Origin: Pigoraptor chileana
Taxonomy: Eukaryota > Opisthokonta > Filasterea
Assembly: GCA_943704495.1 (NCBI GenBank)
Contig: CALSCR010002616.1
Span: forward strand, 1 to 38,166
DNA length: 38,166 nt
Direction of reading: 5' to 3'
Below, in pieces: positions 11,101 through 21,370 of the stretch (its first letter is position 1; every line of letters begins with the position of its first letter). The notes beneath the pieces were generated by a model. The model made no database searches. It was not told the origin of the DNA and saw nothing but the letters and a program-made list of their open reading frames with translations. The translations under genes were made by a program, and so were the position numbers.

Positions 11101-13766
11101 AGATTGAGGTCCACCGACGTGCCGTCGCCGTTATTTTCGGATGCATCGACAGACGCAGCAGTGCCAGTAGTGACATTTTCCGCCCCTCCCCTTTCCTCCA
11201 CACCCACTTCACCCGGTTCTGGCGGTTCATCCACCGCTACCCCGGATGCCGGGACACCCTTCCCAGTGGCTGCGGCTATTGCGGCTGCGGCAATCGCAGA
11301 CATCGCGCGAGCAGTTTTCGCCCCGCGTCCCCTGATCGCCTCCACCGTTCCACGCGTGTTGCTTTGTGGCGGCGCATCGGGTACATTCGCCGCAGGCTTC
11401 TGCAAGGCTTTCAGCTGAGCGGCGGCTTCGTTGCGTGCGGCTTCCTTCTCGTGCTTTGCCCGCAATAGCTCGTTGCGGAGGTCCGCCAACTGTTGTTGCT
11501 TCTGCGCCGGCGACGTCGGCGTGTTGTCATCGTCATCTCCGCTGTTGGCACCGTTGCCATCAGCGGGTGGATTTTGTGCGGCTTTGTTTGGTGCGAGGGC
11601 AAACGCGTTTTCGGGAGCCTTCGCGAATAGTCCCAACGAGGGCTGCATCTGTTCTTGTTGCTCGTTCATTGTGTTCTGTTTTTGCATCTGCTGCATTTGT
11701 TGCTGTTGTTGCTGCTGCTGCTGTTGTTGTTGTTTTTGTTGCTGGAATAAACCAAAACCACCTCCAAAGGCCTTAGCACCATCCGCAGTCGCATTGTCCA
11801 CCCCAAACGCAGACACTCGCTGCGGACGCCCAATTTTGAACGTCAAACCAGGCGCAACAACGCCACTCATCGGAGTCGCACCCTGTCCCGTCGCAGGTAC
11901 GAACGACGGCGTATCTGCCACTCTACCGCCCACGCCGCCGGCGCCAAATCCACCAACGGTCGCAAGGGGCACAGAACTTTCGCTCTCACGCCGTCGCCGC
12001 ATTGCGTTGTTGGCGGCTTCCTGCGCCTGAGCCAGGCGTGCCTTCATGATGTCATCCTGCACTCCTCCTTGCTGCAGTGCGGCCGGCACATTCCCAAATC
12101 CACCGCCACCAAACGCAGTCGCCATTGGAAACGGGGACGCAGCGGCCAGCTGTTGTTGCTGCAGCTGCTGTTGGAGAGTGCCTTGTCCAAAGGCCATCTG
12201 CTGCCATGCAGCAGCACCGACACCGAGACCAGCGTGTGCTGTTTGTCCCCCGCCAAAGAACGGATTGGTGCCCGGGACGGCCAATTGTGCGCCACCAAAG
12301 GCATTCATCGGAGCGGTAGCGCCACCCATTGCTCCAAGCGCCTGCCCCGGATGCTGAGTCCCGAAGCCACCTGCAGCCTGAAATGGCGTCCCTCGTGCGT
12401 TTTGCGGCTGTGTTGCCGTTGCTCCAATACCGCCGCCAAATGCGAGTTGGCCTTGTGCGCCAGTCTGCGCGACAGCGAAAGGGTTTGCCGCAGGACCTGC
12501 TGATGTGGCGGCCGTCGCGTTGTTGAGGCTGTGTTTATCTACGCCTCCCGCGCCTGCTCCAGCTGCCGTCACTGTGAATGCACATTGCCCGGGAGTGAAA
12601 CAAAGTAGCAACAGTGTTTGACATGCTCAGAAAACAACCGAACCGAAACTAAACAAAGTCCACAAACGCACAAGGAAAATAACACAAGCAGACCGACAGC
12701 AAAACAATCGCTGCAAGCAATGAGATGGCATCGATCTGAATCCAGGCAGATTGGCTTGGCGTACCTCCGGTTGGTTGCAGCCAAAAGAGCTTTAGCGGGT
12801 GATTCTGCATTGTTTTCCCGTGCCTTTTCGCATTCGCAGCCGAATTCTGGGTTGTTTGTTTGTGTGTGTGGGTGTGTGGGTGTATGAGTGATCGAATGAG
12901 TGTGCGTGTTGTTTGCGAGTGCCTCAGACGTAAAATCAGCAATAACACACCGCTCTAATGAACGCAACGAACACGGAATCACCCATCATCCAATCCGATC
13001 ACCCACATGATCCACAAACTCGACAGTGGCATAGCTTTTGGCCATGTATGACTTGACTGAGATCACCGCGCCATACTTGGAAAAGTGAGATCGCAGAAAA
13101 ACTTCGTTGTTGAGGTTTGCGGGCACTCCCTTGACATGCAGGCTCGTATTGTTGGCATTCTCGTCGATCCCTCCCTCTTTGATAACGGCAGCCCCTGCAT
13201 CTGCCACAGCGCCCCCATCTGCACCATCAAGGGCCGCATTCTCCGCCACAGGACTCTGTGCAGCTGCCTTTGGAGCACCGCCACGAAAGGCACCCCGCGC
13301 TGCTCGTAATCCGTGGCACGCGGGTTAGTGATCCGCAATTGTATATCAGCACAATGATGTGAGCACAGAATGGCATGCCACACAAAGTAAACAACGCTGC
13401 GAGACAAAAGACGCAATCCTGTCATCGATTGCAGTGACATGCACACACCTCCGCCCCGCTTTAGTCCCCCTCGAATCGCAGCGACTGGCGCAGCAGGCTG
13501 ATTTGGGGCGGCATTGGAGAGGATGCGTCCCGCAATGACGCGTCCGCGTGGTTGGATTGCTCCACGCCCACGGGCGCCCGGTCCACCGCCGCGCTTCTGC
13601 AAAAACAAATCATGATGATATTGACGATGCATACGATGAAAAGAGGGCAAAGGAACATACATGGCAGGGCCATGCACACATAAACACACAGCATTTTACT
13701 GCAAGTGTGTGTGCAACTTACCATTGACAGAATGCGCTGCACCGCGCAACAACGCTTGCTATTCAA
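5170..13766 (-). CDS. GANP/MCM3AP-like Sac3-domain mRNA export scaffold
   Basis: Sac3/GANP proteins scaffold TREX-2, which couples transcription to mRNA export at the nuclear pore. Nine exons join in phase: 13766-13722, 13596-13449, 13299-13007, 12846-12765, 12571-10032, 9776-9579, 9343-8996, 8815-8726 and 8520-5170, giving about 2364 residues (human GANP is 1980). In order these encode an RG-rich leader; an RRM at about 115-187 closely like the GANP RRM (FVDHNSAANAKRHGKTM across a splice); an FG/GLFG-rich nucleoporin-like region at 190-520 with a poly-Gln run; Lys/Ala-rich linkers; a Sac3 domain from about 937 (GTCPDMCPEKERYEREV); then a 1116-residue last exon. That exon starts with an Ala/Glu-rich helix and the CID-like RRTLRTWRVRYLSRHRLR, then an MCM3AP-like region. 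Translation could also start at 13724, the last codon of exon 1. The RRM precedes the FG region, whereas in human it follows it. Confidence 0.95.
11699..11744 (-). repeat. CAG/CAA repeat coding poly-glutamine
   Basis: Mixed CAG and CAA codons encode a run of about twelve Gln, extended by QQMQQMQKQ, within the FG-rich region of the GANP protein. Mixing the two codons should slow expansion. The flanking frame stays open and in phase. Confidence 0.9.
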
Positions 13767-14436
13767 AGTGTATCCATTGCCATGCGTGCCTTAAACAACA
13801 AAGTAAGAGCTGAGATTCAAGTATTGCTATCGGACACACTTATTGTCTTACTCATCATTCATACAACAGTACTTCTCTTTTACTGAACATCGGGCGTTCT
13901 CAGCAATGAATGGCGGGCAAAAAACGGAAATCGACAGACGGCTTTATCGGAACGGAAAAACTGAATTCCCGTAAATGATGAGGGCAAGATCTTTCATCTG
14001 AGAGCGGTCATTTTTTAATCCAGTACAATAAATATATACAATGCTCCATTTTGTTTCAAGAAATGACAGGAGAGATGGGAGGGTAGACGGGTAGTATGCA
14101 CAATAACCCTTCGGGGATGGACAGAATCGGCGACAGACCCAGTACACCTGAGCTCCCACGCGATTTTGGCACACCTTTTTCCCACGAGGCAAAAACATCA
14201 CAAGAGAGATAAAGCAGTCGCTATAAGCAGTACTGTGCGCAGAGTGGCATACAACCACACGTACAAACCAAACCGAGTGAACGATACGCACGCAGCAGCA
14301 ACAGCAACAACAGCAAAAACAGTGAAGACAGATGGATCAGCAACACAGCAAAACGGACACCAAACAACAGCAGACATCATACTCTGGCAATTAGGCGCGC
14401 CACGGTCGGTAAAAACAAGAGGACCATTTGCTCCGA
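13767..14436. other. intergenic region between two minus-strand genes
   Basis: This region carries the GANP promoter and 5' UTR side and the 3' UTR of the Ser-rich gene. Short frames in it look random. A CAGCAACAGCAACAAC-like run near 14297 is simple sequence. No RNA gene was recognised. Confidence 0.5.
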
Positions 14437-16260
14437 TTAAAAGTCCGGCAAGTACGGTCCCTGTGTTGACGGTGGTGGCGGTCCCCCGGGAAAGTTGCGC
14501 CTCACAAATAGCGGCGAGTTCCGGGGTGTTGCAGCAGGTGCCCCCGCATCGAGTCCGTCAATCAGGGGATCACTCTGTCTCGCGCCAAACGGAGATACGT
14601 GGGCGGCAAGGCGCTGCGGGTGGTCCACGACCGTGTCCAGTGCAGTATTCCGCTTTGGTGTGCCCACTATCGCCTGCTGTGCGTGTGCGTGTGCGTATGC
14701 GTATGCGTGTGCGTGTGCGTGTGCGTGTGCGTGTGCGTGGGCGTGCTGTGCACCGGCGCCGCTTTGCGTGATCCGACCCGACCCGGAAGATTGCGACGGT
14801 GCGGGCGAGGATTGGGACGGCCTATCCCCCATTCCGAGTGCGGATGCAATCTGTGACTTGAGCGCAGAGGCAGACTCCGAGCTCCCGCGGCGCGTCAATG
14901 TCTTTGCAACTCTTGACGCCATCGCCACGGGATCCGTGGAAGCCCTCGACAGCCGTCTATGTGGTCGCACATCCCCGTCCATGTAGTTTGGATCTTCATC
15001 CGGGGGCGATGGCGACAGTGGCTCTGCAAATTCAGGCGGTGTGCGGAGGCCTCCGGATAATCGACGAGCAGGGGACGTGCCTGGGCTGCTGCGACTGGCA
15101 GTGCGGGGACGTGCGATATCGACAAGCGATCCATCGTCGTAATCGACGCCGTCGCCCGCCGTTCTGCTTCGTGGGCGTGCGTGGGTAGAAGTGTCTGGTC
15201 GACGGTGCAACTCGGCAAGAGGATGCATACCCCCGTCGGGAGGTGTTGGTGGCGTCCCTACGTGCCGGGGTGACTGCCCAACGTTACTGTGGCCTGCTGC
15301 AAGAAACACGTCCTGCTTGTCTTTGCTCCCGTGCGACGGAGAGGACGGAGATGTGCTTCGGTGCTTGCCTGCCGTGAGGGGCGGACTTGATGGTGCGCTC
15401 ATGCTGCGCGAGAGTGCAACACGCTGTTGCAAGGACGACCGCAGAGGCGACGGAGGGTGCTTTCCGGTCACCGGCGGAGGGTGAGGATGACCCAAAAGCG
15501 TCGTCAGATATTTGTCCGCCACCGATTCCAACGTGCTAGTGGACCCGTGCGTGGACGCATCCCAATCACCGCACATGTCTGGATTGCTTGCCCCGCACTC
15601 GCTCGCTTCCCGGTCATCATACTCGTTGTCTTCGTAGCCTTCTCGCGACCCGTGATGCGACGACCCCTTCGGAATGCTCGGCACAATCGCAAACTGTCGC
15701 ATGCTCCGGAGGCCCAAAGGCGCGGCGCCATCGTCCAGATCAGAGAGCTTACGGCGGGAGATCGTGTCCGAATCCTCCCTTCCGTCTTGAGCATATGTAG
15801 AAGAGAAAGACGGCACGCGTGTCACGGACGATGGGCGTCGCTCCGACCCCGAGATGACGTGAGGGTTCGATGATCCCGAGTTCGTGCTAGTGCTACTGCT
15901 ACTGCTTCTTCTTCGCGAGCCAAGTGAGCTGGAGCTCCCCGCCAAGCTTTGAGGACTTGGTACCGCGCCCGAGCGATACCCGAGCTCCGCATCCTCGTCA
16001 TCCCTCTCCGGTGCGAGTGGATCCCTGCCGTGCGTCGATAGCGGGGGAGACAGCGCAACGTGCTGTGACCGCCCGCAATGATTCTCGCTATTCGTCGCGG
16101 GCATCTTTCGCGAAGCAGTAGTAGAATGATTGTAAGCACCCTCCGTTGTGTGGTGGTGCGAGTCGGACACTACGACGCCATCGGAATCATCTTCCGTCCG
16201 TGATTGTGTGCGGCAAATGGGTCGTCTGTCACCACTGGCCAGTGTTGCATGGGAATGCAT
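14437..16260 (-). CDS. Ser/Pro-rich disordered protein, single exon, 607 aa
   Basis: I do not recognise this protein. It is one open frame of 607 residues from ATG at 16260 to TAA at 14437, unusually uninterrupted for this window. Composition is dominated by Ser, Pro, Arg, His and Gly, with no membrane segment and no clear fold. There are Ser runs (SSSSSTSTNSGSS), many SP/TP and RxxS sites (for example RRLSRAST and RRGSSES) suggesting a kinase target, and PxxP segments such as GTPPTPPDGG. Near the C terminus His-Ala and Tyr-Ala dipeptides repeat, encoded by a GTGTGC-type microsatellite. One short non-repetitive helix-like segment (DPVAMASRVAKTLTRRGSSE) precedes it. A regulatory or scaffolding role is possible but unsupported. 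Frame length and composition favour a real gene. Confidence 0.7.
   Translation of the reverse strand: MHSHATLASGDRRPICRTQSRTEDDSDGVVVSDSHHHTTEGAYNHSTTASRKMPATNSENHCGRSQHVALSPPLSTHGRDPLAPERDDEDAELGYRSGAVPSPQSLAGSSSSLGSRRRSSSSSTSTNSGSSNPHVISGSERRPSSVTRVPSFSSTYAQDGREDSDTISRRKLSDLDDGAAPLGLRSMRQFAIVPSIPKGSSHHGSREGYEDNEYDDREASECGASNPDMCGDWDASTHGSTSTLESVADKYLTTLLGHPHPPPVTGKHPPSPLRSSLQQRVALSRSMSAPSSPPLTAGKHRSTSPSSPSHGSKDKQDVFLAAGHSNVGQSPRHVGTPPTPPDGGMHPLAELHRRPDTSTHARPRSRTAGDGVDYDDGSLVDIARPRTASRSSPGTSPARRLSGGLRTPPEFAEPLSPSPPDEDPNYMDGDVRPHRRLSRASTDPVAMASRVAKTLTRRGSSESASALKSQIASALGMGDRPSQSSPAPSQSSGSGRITQSGAGAQHAHAHAHAHAHAHAYAYAHAHAQQAIVGTPKRNTALDTVVDHPQRLAAHVSPFGARQSDPLIDGLDAGAPAATPRNSPLFVRRNFPGGPPPPSTQGPYLPDF
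14680..14742 (-). repeat. GTGTGC/GTATGC coding microsatellite (His-Ala repeat)
   Basis: A hexamer repeat lies inside the coding frame of the Ser-rich protein and is read on the minus strand as alternating His and Ala, with two Tyr-Ala units. Because the unit is six bases, length changes keep the frame. Confidence 0.9.
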
Positions 16261-17200
16261 AGTGTCCCCACATGCAAATAGCTATACACAAGGGCCCGTA
16301 GCCCTCGTGGGTCGTGATGTGGTGGCAATATAGCCCATCACCCCCTCACAAAAACTAATCGGCTGGCAGTTACCGCCCAGAATGTGCAATGTAAATGTTG
16401 TCACACACGAAATGTACGTGAGCTGGAATACAGCAAGCTACGAAATGAGAGTTGACACGGATGAACGAATTTCACAGCCGAAGCACCTGACAGGTACCGT
16501 GCGATGTGCGTCAGTTGTAGTAGCGTGTGTGTTTTTGTGTTTAACGGCAACGCTTCTTGATTTGTGTCCGGCGCAATGAAAAGAGAGGCGATCGTAGCAA
16601 ATGAGAAGAACTGCACACAGAATGGGCATGCTAATGACCCATGGAATCGACACTGCGCTTGGTAGTGGGATGATTCGAGTGTCAGTATTTTTGGTTCTGT
16701 CGTCGGCAGTGCCCGTGCCTGTGCTTGCGCGACTGCGAGACCCCTCCGTTCTACGGTGCAGTTTGGTGTATGTGTGTGGCTCATCATCCCCCTCCCTTTG
16801 TCTCTGTTTAGCAGATCACTCACTCGACCAACAACACAAAACAAAAAAAACACAAAAAAAATAATATTCTTTTTAATGTGCGGGCAATATGAGGCGATTT
16901 TTATTACATGGGATTCAATTGTATTGAATATGTATAGTTTGAGCAAATTATTCTATATGCGTCGGGAAATATTTGCGGGGCTTTTATGGCTTTTACTAAT
17001 GAATCAATTCATAAAATACAACAATGAATATTATTTATGTATAAACTCACTATCACTTCATTATTAATTTACGAAATGACTAATTGCAACTCCCAAAGTC
17101 AACAAAAAAACATAAACGCCGAAAACATATAAAAATATTTTTATATAAAAATAGAAAGAAGCAAAAAAAACCGATTTCCGGAGTGAAATTCTCCCCGCGA
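16261..17200. other. intergenic, with AT-rich island
   Basis: The first part should hold the promoter of the Ser-rich gene. From about 16845 to 17170 the sequence is strongly AT-rich with A and T runs, unlike its surroundings. No credible gene or RNA was seen. It could be a promoter-proximal or structural spacer. Confidence 0.5.
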
Positions 17201-17620
17201 GCGTCATAATGAGCAGTGGAGAAGTAAGTGTGGTGCCCTTGTTGCACCGTCTCCGGCCTTGTTACAGACCATCTGCAAGTGACCGACGGATCATTCAAAG
17301 ATCAATGGGCCGCCTTCCACCCAGGAACGTCCTGTATACATACATGTACTGTAAGGCCCTCAATGGCTGGGGTGCATGTGTGTGTGTATGAATCGCAAGT
17401 CAAACAATTCACGGCTTAGCATGCGCCCAGCTTCAAATACAACGCTTTCGTGTTGACTGTGGAACCGGGAGCAGCCCGTTACGTCCATTAAGTGCTCAAC
17501 GTGCATCCGTAACCTGATTTGCGCACAACTTAGTGGCTGCGCAATTGAGTGCTGCATAACGCCAGAGAAACTATCAGTTCTTCATCTCAGTTAGCCCATG
17601 CGCTGTGATGTGTGGTTAGT

Positions 17621-17670
17621 GAGCTCGAGCATCGAGCTCTGAGCATCGGAGCACGCTTCGGCGAGCGTGC
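17621..17670. repeat. two adjacent short hairpins
   Basis: GAGCTCGA (17621-17628) is repeated inverted at 17632-17639 with a 3-nt spacer. Eleven bases on, GCACGCT (17651-17657) is inverted at 17664-17670 with a 6-nt loop. Both stems are perfect. Their function is unknown. Confidence 0.6.
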
Positions 17671-19141
17671 AATTAAGCCAGTCGGCCTCCCCGACGGTGG
17701 TTTTGGTTTCATTTGCACGTGGCAATTAAGCTGCATCCAACCAAGAGCAGACCAATATGCCAGTAGCAGGGGTAATGAATTTACACCCTTGTGTCACGCC
17801 AGATGGGTTCACTGCCGCACCGGGTACGGCCAACTGAGTTTGAATGCTTGCAGCGAGTGGAGTAGCATCAGGCTACACTTCACTTTGAACCCCTCCGGCG
17901 GACGAATGCCTGGTTCTCAGGCACGTACCTCCCGTGCTGATCTGGCGGCATGGAACTCGCCGGCCGAGCGGCCCGGCGGACTAAGTGAACTGCGACAGTG
18001 GGGAGCGGGGATTTCAGAAGTTTTCGTCCGCGGTCGCTTCGCAAACGGCGGCAGTGCATCTCATGGCATGTAAACCTCTGCCTTGGTTCTCGAGTCACTC
18101 TGTGAGTCTTCCACGCGGGTGCGTTGGAGTCGAGCGGGTCTTGGGCATCGTTTGTATCCGGTTTGCGGATGGGCGATCATATGGAAAGGCAGTTGGAAAG
18201 CACCGGGTTCCTCCGCGGCACCTGCGCGATGCTGCTGCGCCTGCCGCAGGCTGAGGGCTGCGAGTGACGGCGCGGCAGTCGGAGCGTCTGGCACGCCCCC
18301 CCCCCCACACACACACACTCTCCCAACCGACGTCGACGCCTGACTCAATTCTGCATTCCGGCAAATTTCTAAACCGCCGCACAGGCCGGCGCCACAGTGG
18401 CCGGCGCCGCGCACACTGCACAGGGGCTGGTCCGATCCCGATCCAGCACAGTATGTACAAGACTTTGACTGCAGCGCTCTGAGAGGGCTTCATCCGCGGC
18501 GCACAGCCGACAGTGCCGGTCGCATGAACACGCGGGACGAACCACCTGACTTAGGTGGGTTTGGACTTAGCCGTTGGGCCTGGCTTTCACTGAGAGTTAG
18601 CCGCCGGCGCGGTGATTCCCTCCCGGGCATTCATGGGCAGTCACTCGGCCCCGCCATGGTGCTGTCGCGGCCGCCGTTTAGTGAGTGCCAACAGCGTCAG
18701 GCATTGTTAGCGGCGGGCCGCGGCTCCTATTCTGTGGAAATAAAGAGAAGTGGGGCGAGCTCAGTTACCTATTCGTGACTTTACCGTTTCATAACTATCA
18801 ACTCGACCCGCCGCCGGGCCACTGGCTGAGTCCGGGTCGCTCATGGTTAGTCAGTCGGCACAGTGAGGCGGCGGGCCCGGCCGGCGCCCTGTCGGTGCCG
18901 GCTGAGGCCCGCTGTCGGCTCACAGTCCTTGGCGGTTTGCAGCATTGAACGCGGGCCAGACGGGTTCTGAAAGGGGCCAGGAACAGCAGTGAAACAATTC
19001 GGCCGCGTCACTGAGCAGCACTGGTCAGTCGACAACTGCGACTGCCGCCGGCCGTCCGTGGCCGTTGGTTGCGTGTCACGTGATCAGCCCACTGAAAATC
19101 GGCGCCGACCGACTGCTGCTTGAGTCTGATCAAAATATAAG

Positions 19142-19165
19142 CAAGGGTTCTCATAAGAACCCTTG
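19142..19165. repeat. perfect 10-bp hairpin upstream of the LRR gene
   Basis: CAAGGGTTCT and AGAACCCTTG form a perfect 10-bp stem around the loop CATA. Flanking TATAAG and TATA extend it imperfectly. It lies about 70 nt before the LRR start codon, just after a TATA-like AAAATATAAG. It may be a promoter element, a 5' UTR hairpin or a transposon scar. Confidence 0.7.
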
Positions 19166-19233
19166 ATATAAGATATGAAACTGGTTCTTCATCAATAGAG
19201 AATCGATTTTAATGAGGTTTTCGAGTTCCCGAG

Positions 19234-21183
19234 ATGGAAATGGGCGATACTACTGACGCTGAGGTCGAGGCTGTGCGTGCGATAGAGGCGGCAAGATGCG
19301 AGCGTCGTCACTCGCTCGACCTCGGCTATAGCCGACTACGATCCGTGCCGGACTCTATCGGTACTCTGTCGCAGATTGGAATGCTTGTGCTTTCTTCCAA
19401 TACTCTCGTGGAGCTTCCGTCTGCAATTGGAGGTCAGTCGAAATGGATATGCATCCAATTGGATCTGTGAGAATTGTTAAAATCACCCCCCTTGCATGTA
19501 CTCGCCAAGTCCCGACCACTCACGAAACGCGCAATTTATTTGAAACCCCGCAAACCCAAAGACTGTGAGTCTCTCGTGGAGCTGTATTGCAGTCACAACT
19601 TGGTGCGTATTGTGCCAGAGTCGATCTCGCGACTGTCCAAACTTGTATGTCTCCATCTAAACAACAATCGTCTCGAGCGCTTTCCGACGGCGGTACTCGC
19701 GCTGCCGTCCCTGTACACTCTCGTCCTCTCCAACAACCACATTCGGTGAGTGGAGAAATGGAGCATGTGTAATGCTGCTTCTGTTGATTCGTGGCTGTGA
19801 AGACAAAGAAAGTTTGAAGTTGCCTTCCGGCTTGCTTAGTGATATATCCATGTATTTGCTGGTCCGATTGGTTTACGCATCAGCCGCATTTGTCTGCGAA
19901 CCCTGCGGCAAGCGGCAAATGGACACACTAATTTTTAGATATTCATGTCGTTATGATAATTTCTTCCGTTGGGTGTGTGTTTGCAGGGACGTGCCACAGG
20001 AAATTGTAGCACTTCAACAACTCCGCATTCTTGACTTGCACTCCAATGCAATTGAGCGACTTCCCTCTTCTATTGGAGATCTACCCTGCCTACACCTGCT
20101 GTCCCTCAGCAACAACAGGCGAGTGTCGTCTCTCATGTCTCCAGTTACGTCCGTCGTCGGATAAGAAAGAATGGCAACAAACCAGACACACGTCTGCCCA
20201 TTTTCACCCCGTGTTGCCTTTGCCTACTACATGTTCGATACATATTCTCACATACATTGACGCACATAATGCGCGCAGGTTGACTCGACTGCCGGCCACA
20301 ATGGGCCAACTGCGTGAGCTCGCGCACCTCAGGCTGCATGCAAACGCCCTTCGTTTTGTCCCTGTCGAAGTCCTGCAGCTTCCCCTCCTCACATTCATTA
20401 CGGCGTCGGAAAACTGCTTTGGTACCTCCATTGCCCGACCAGTTGCTGCTGCTGCTGCTCCGTCATCGGCATGGTCCGATGCCACTCACACGCGCTCGCA
20501 CGCCCCCCGCACTCCCGCCGAAATGTGGGCGGGATTTCGCCGTTCTGATGCGCGCGCGTCTGCAGTCAACCGCACCCCGTCGCACATTAGCACATCAAAG
20601 CCACTTGGGCTTCTTGATCTAGCCATGGAAGCTGCTGTCTGTGCGGGTTGCTCTCTGGGCCGAAAGAGCGTGCCGGCGTACCTGGGATCCATGTACGATG
20701 CCTACGGAGGCCCATGCTATGTGGCAGGGTGCGGAAGAAGGTCGGTGTTGCGAATCAGTCAGATTATATATGCTGGAACAGTACTCTTGTTTGTCTCGTA
20801 GTTAATGTGGGGGATTATTCATGTTGTTCAGCCGCTGCCCTTCCCCTCATTTCTTTGACCTTGCGCTTCCACATGTACCTGTCAAATGCAACGTTGTTTC
20901 CTTCTTTGCTCATTATTGGATGATCTTTCCAAATACTTGGTGCAGGGCATGGTTGATGCGTTGCGGATGGTCTGAAGACACTACGCTTGCCCAGAAGCTT
21001 GCCCTCTCCGCCGGCGTGTTATTTGCATCCCATGTCTGCTCGGCCCATCGCAGCAACGACCTTTGCGGCAACAACAACACCGAATCAAATCCGATTGCAG
21101 ACGGGATTGTTCTCTCGTGGCGTATGGCGTCCCCGCGCGACGTTATTGGAGGCAATTCCAATTCACATCGCGAATCGTCTTAA
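19234..21183 (+). CDS. leucine-rich-repeat protein (SHOC2/LRRC-like)
   Basis: This is an intracellular LRR protein, probably a protein-interaction scaffold. Exons: 19234-19432, 19562-19745, 19987-20118, 20279-20740 and 20832-21183, giving about 442 residues. The last acceptor could instead be at 20946 (same frame, about 404 residues). There are six or seven LRRs of the typical LxxLxLxxNxLxxLPxxI form, and most introns cut between repeats. The third intron begins GCGAGT after AACAACAG, a GC-AG intron; no GT choice keeps the LRR frame. After the repeats come a polar linker and a Cys cluster (AAVCAGCSLGRKSVPAYLG, then CYVAGCGR), which recalls the Cys-containing tails of LRRC58-like proteins; that comparison is inference. 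No signal peptide was seen. It converges with the glucokinase gene, with under 200 nt between stops. Confidence 0.85.
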
Positions 21184-21370
21184 AAATGCCCCCTTACGCT
21201 CTTGTGAACACAGAGCAGAATCTCACAACTGTCTGCGGCAAAACACACGCTGATATCTGTCTCATTTCGGGCGGCACTATATTACATTATACGCGGGCCA
21301 CTCTTTGATACGCGAGGGCGAAGGCGATGAGAGTGACCGAGTGATGTCACTGGCGGTTGAGCGCGTTGAT

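Larger units (their letters stand above)
17201..19233. other. gene-poor GC-rich anonymous sequence
   Basis: About 2 kb without a supportable gene. It is GC-rich in patches (17600-19100), with short inverted and direct repeats such as GGCCGGCGCC twice near 18384 and 18399 and a C run at 18297. The longest frame, 17612-18073 plus, has no recognisable domain. The texture resembles 29700-31800. It may be decayed repeats; no terminal repeats or transposase were found. The last 100 nt should be the LRR promoter. Confidence 0.45.

Noticed and set aside
11431-12030. Cys-rich plus-strand frame of 199 codons
   Set aside because: The Cys runs are the complement of the poly-Gln codons of the FG region, so this is an antisense artefact.
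17612-18073. 153-codon plus-strand frame in the gene-poor block
   Set aside because: Its composition looks random, there is no recognisable motif and no splice partner, and GC-rich sequence makes such frames common.
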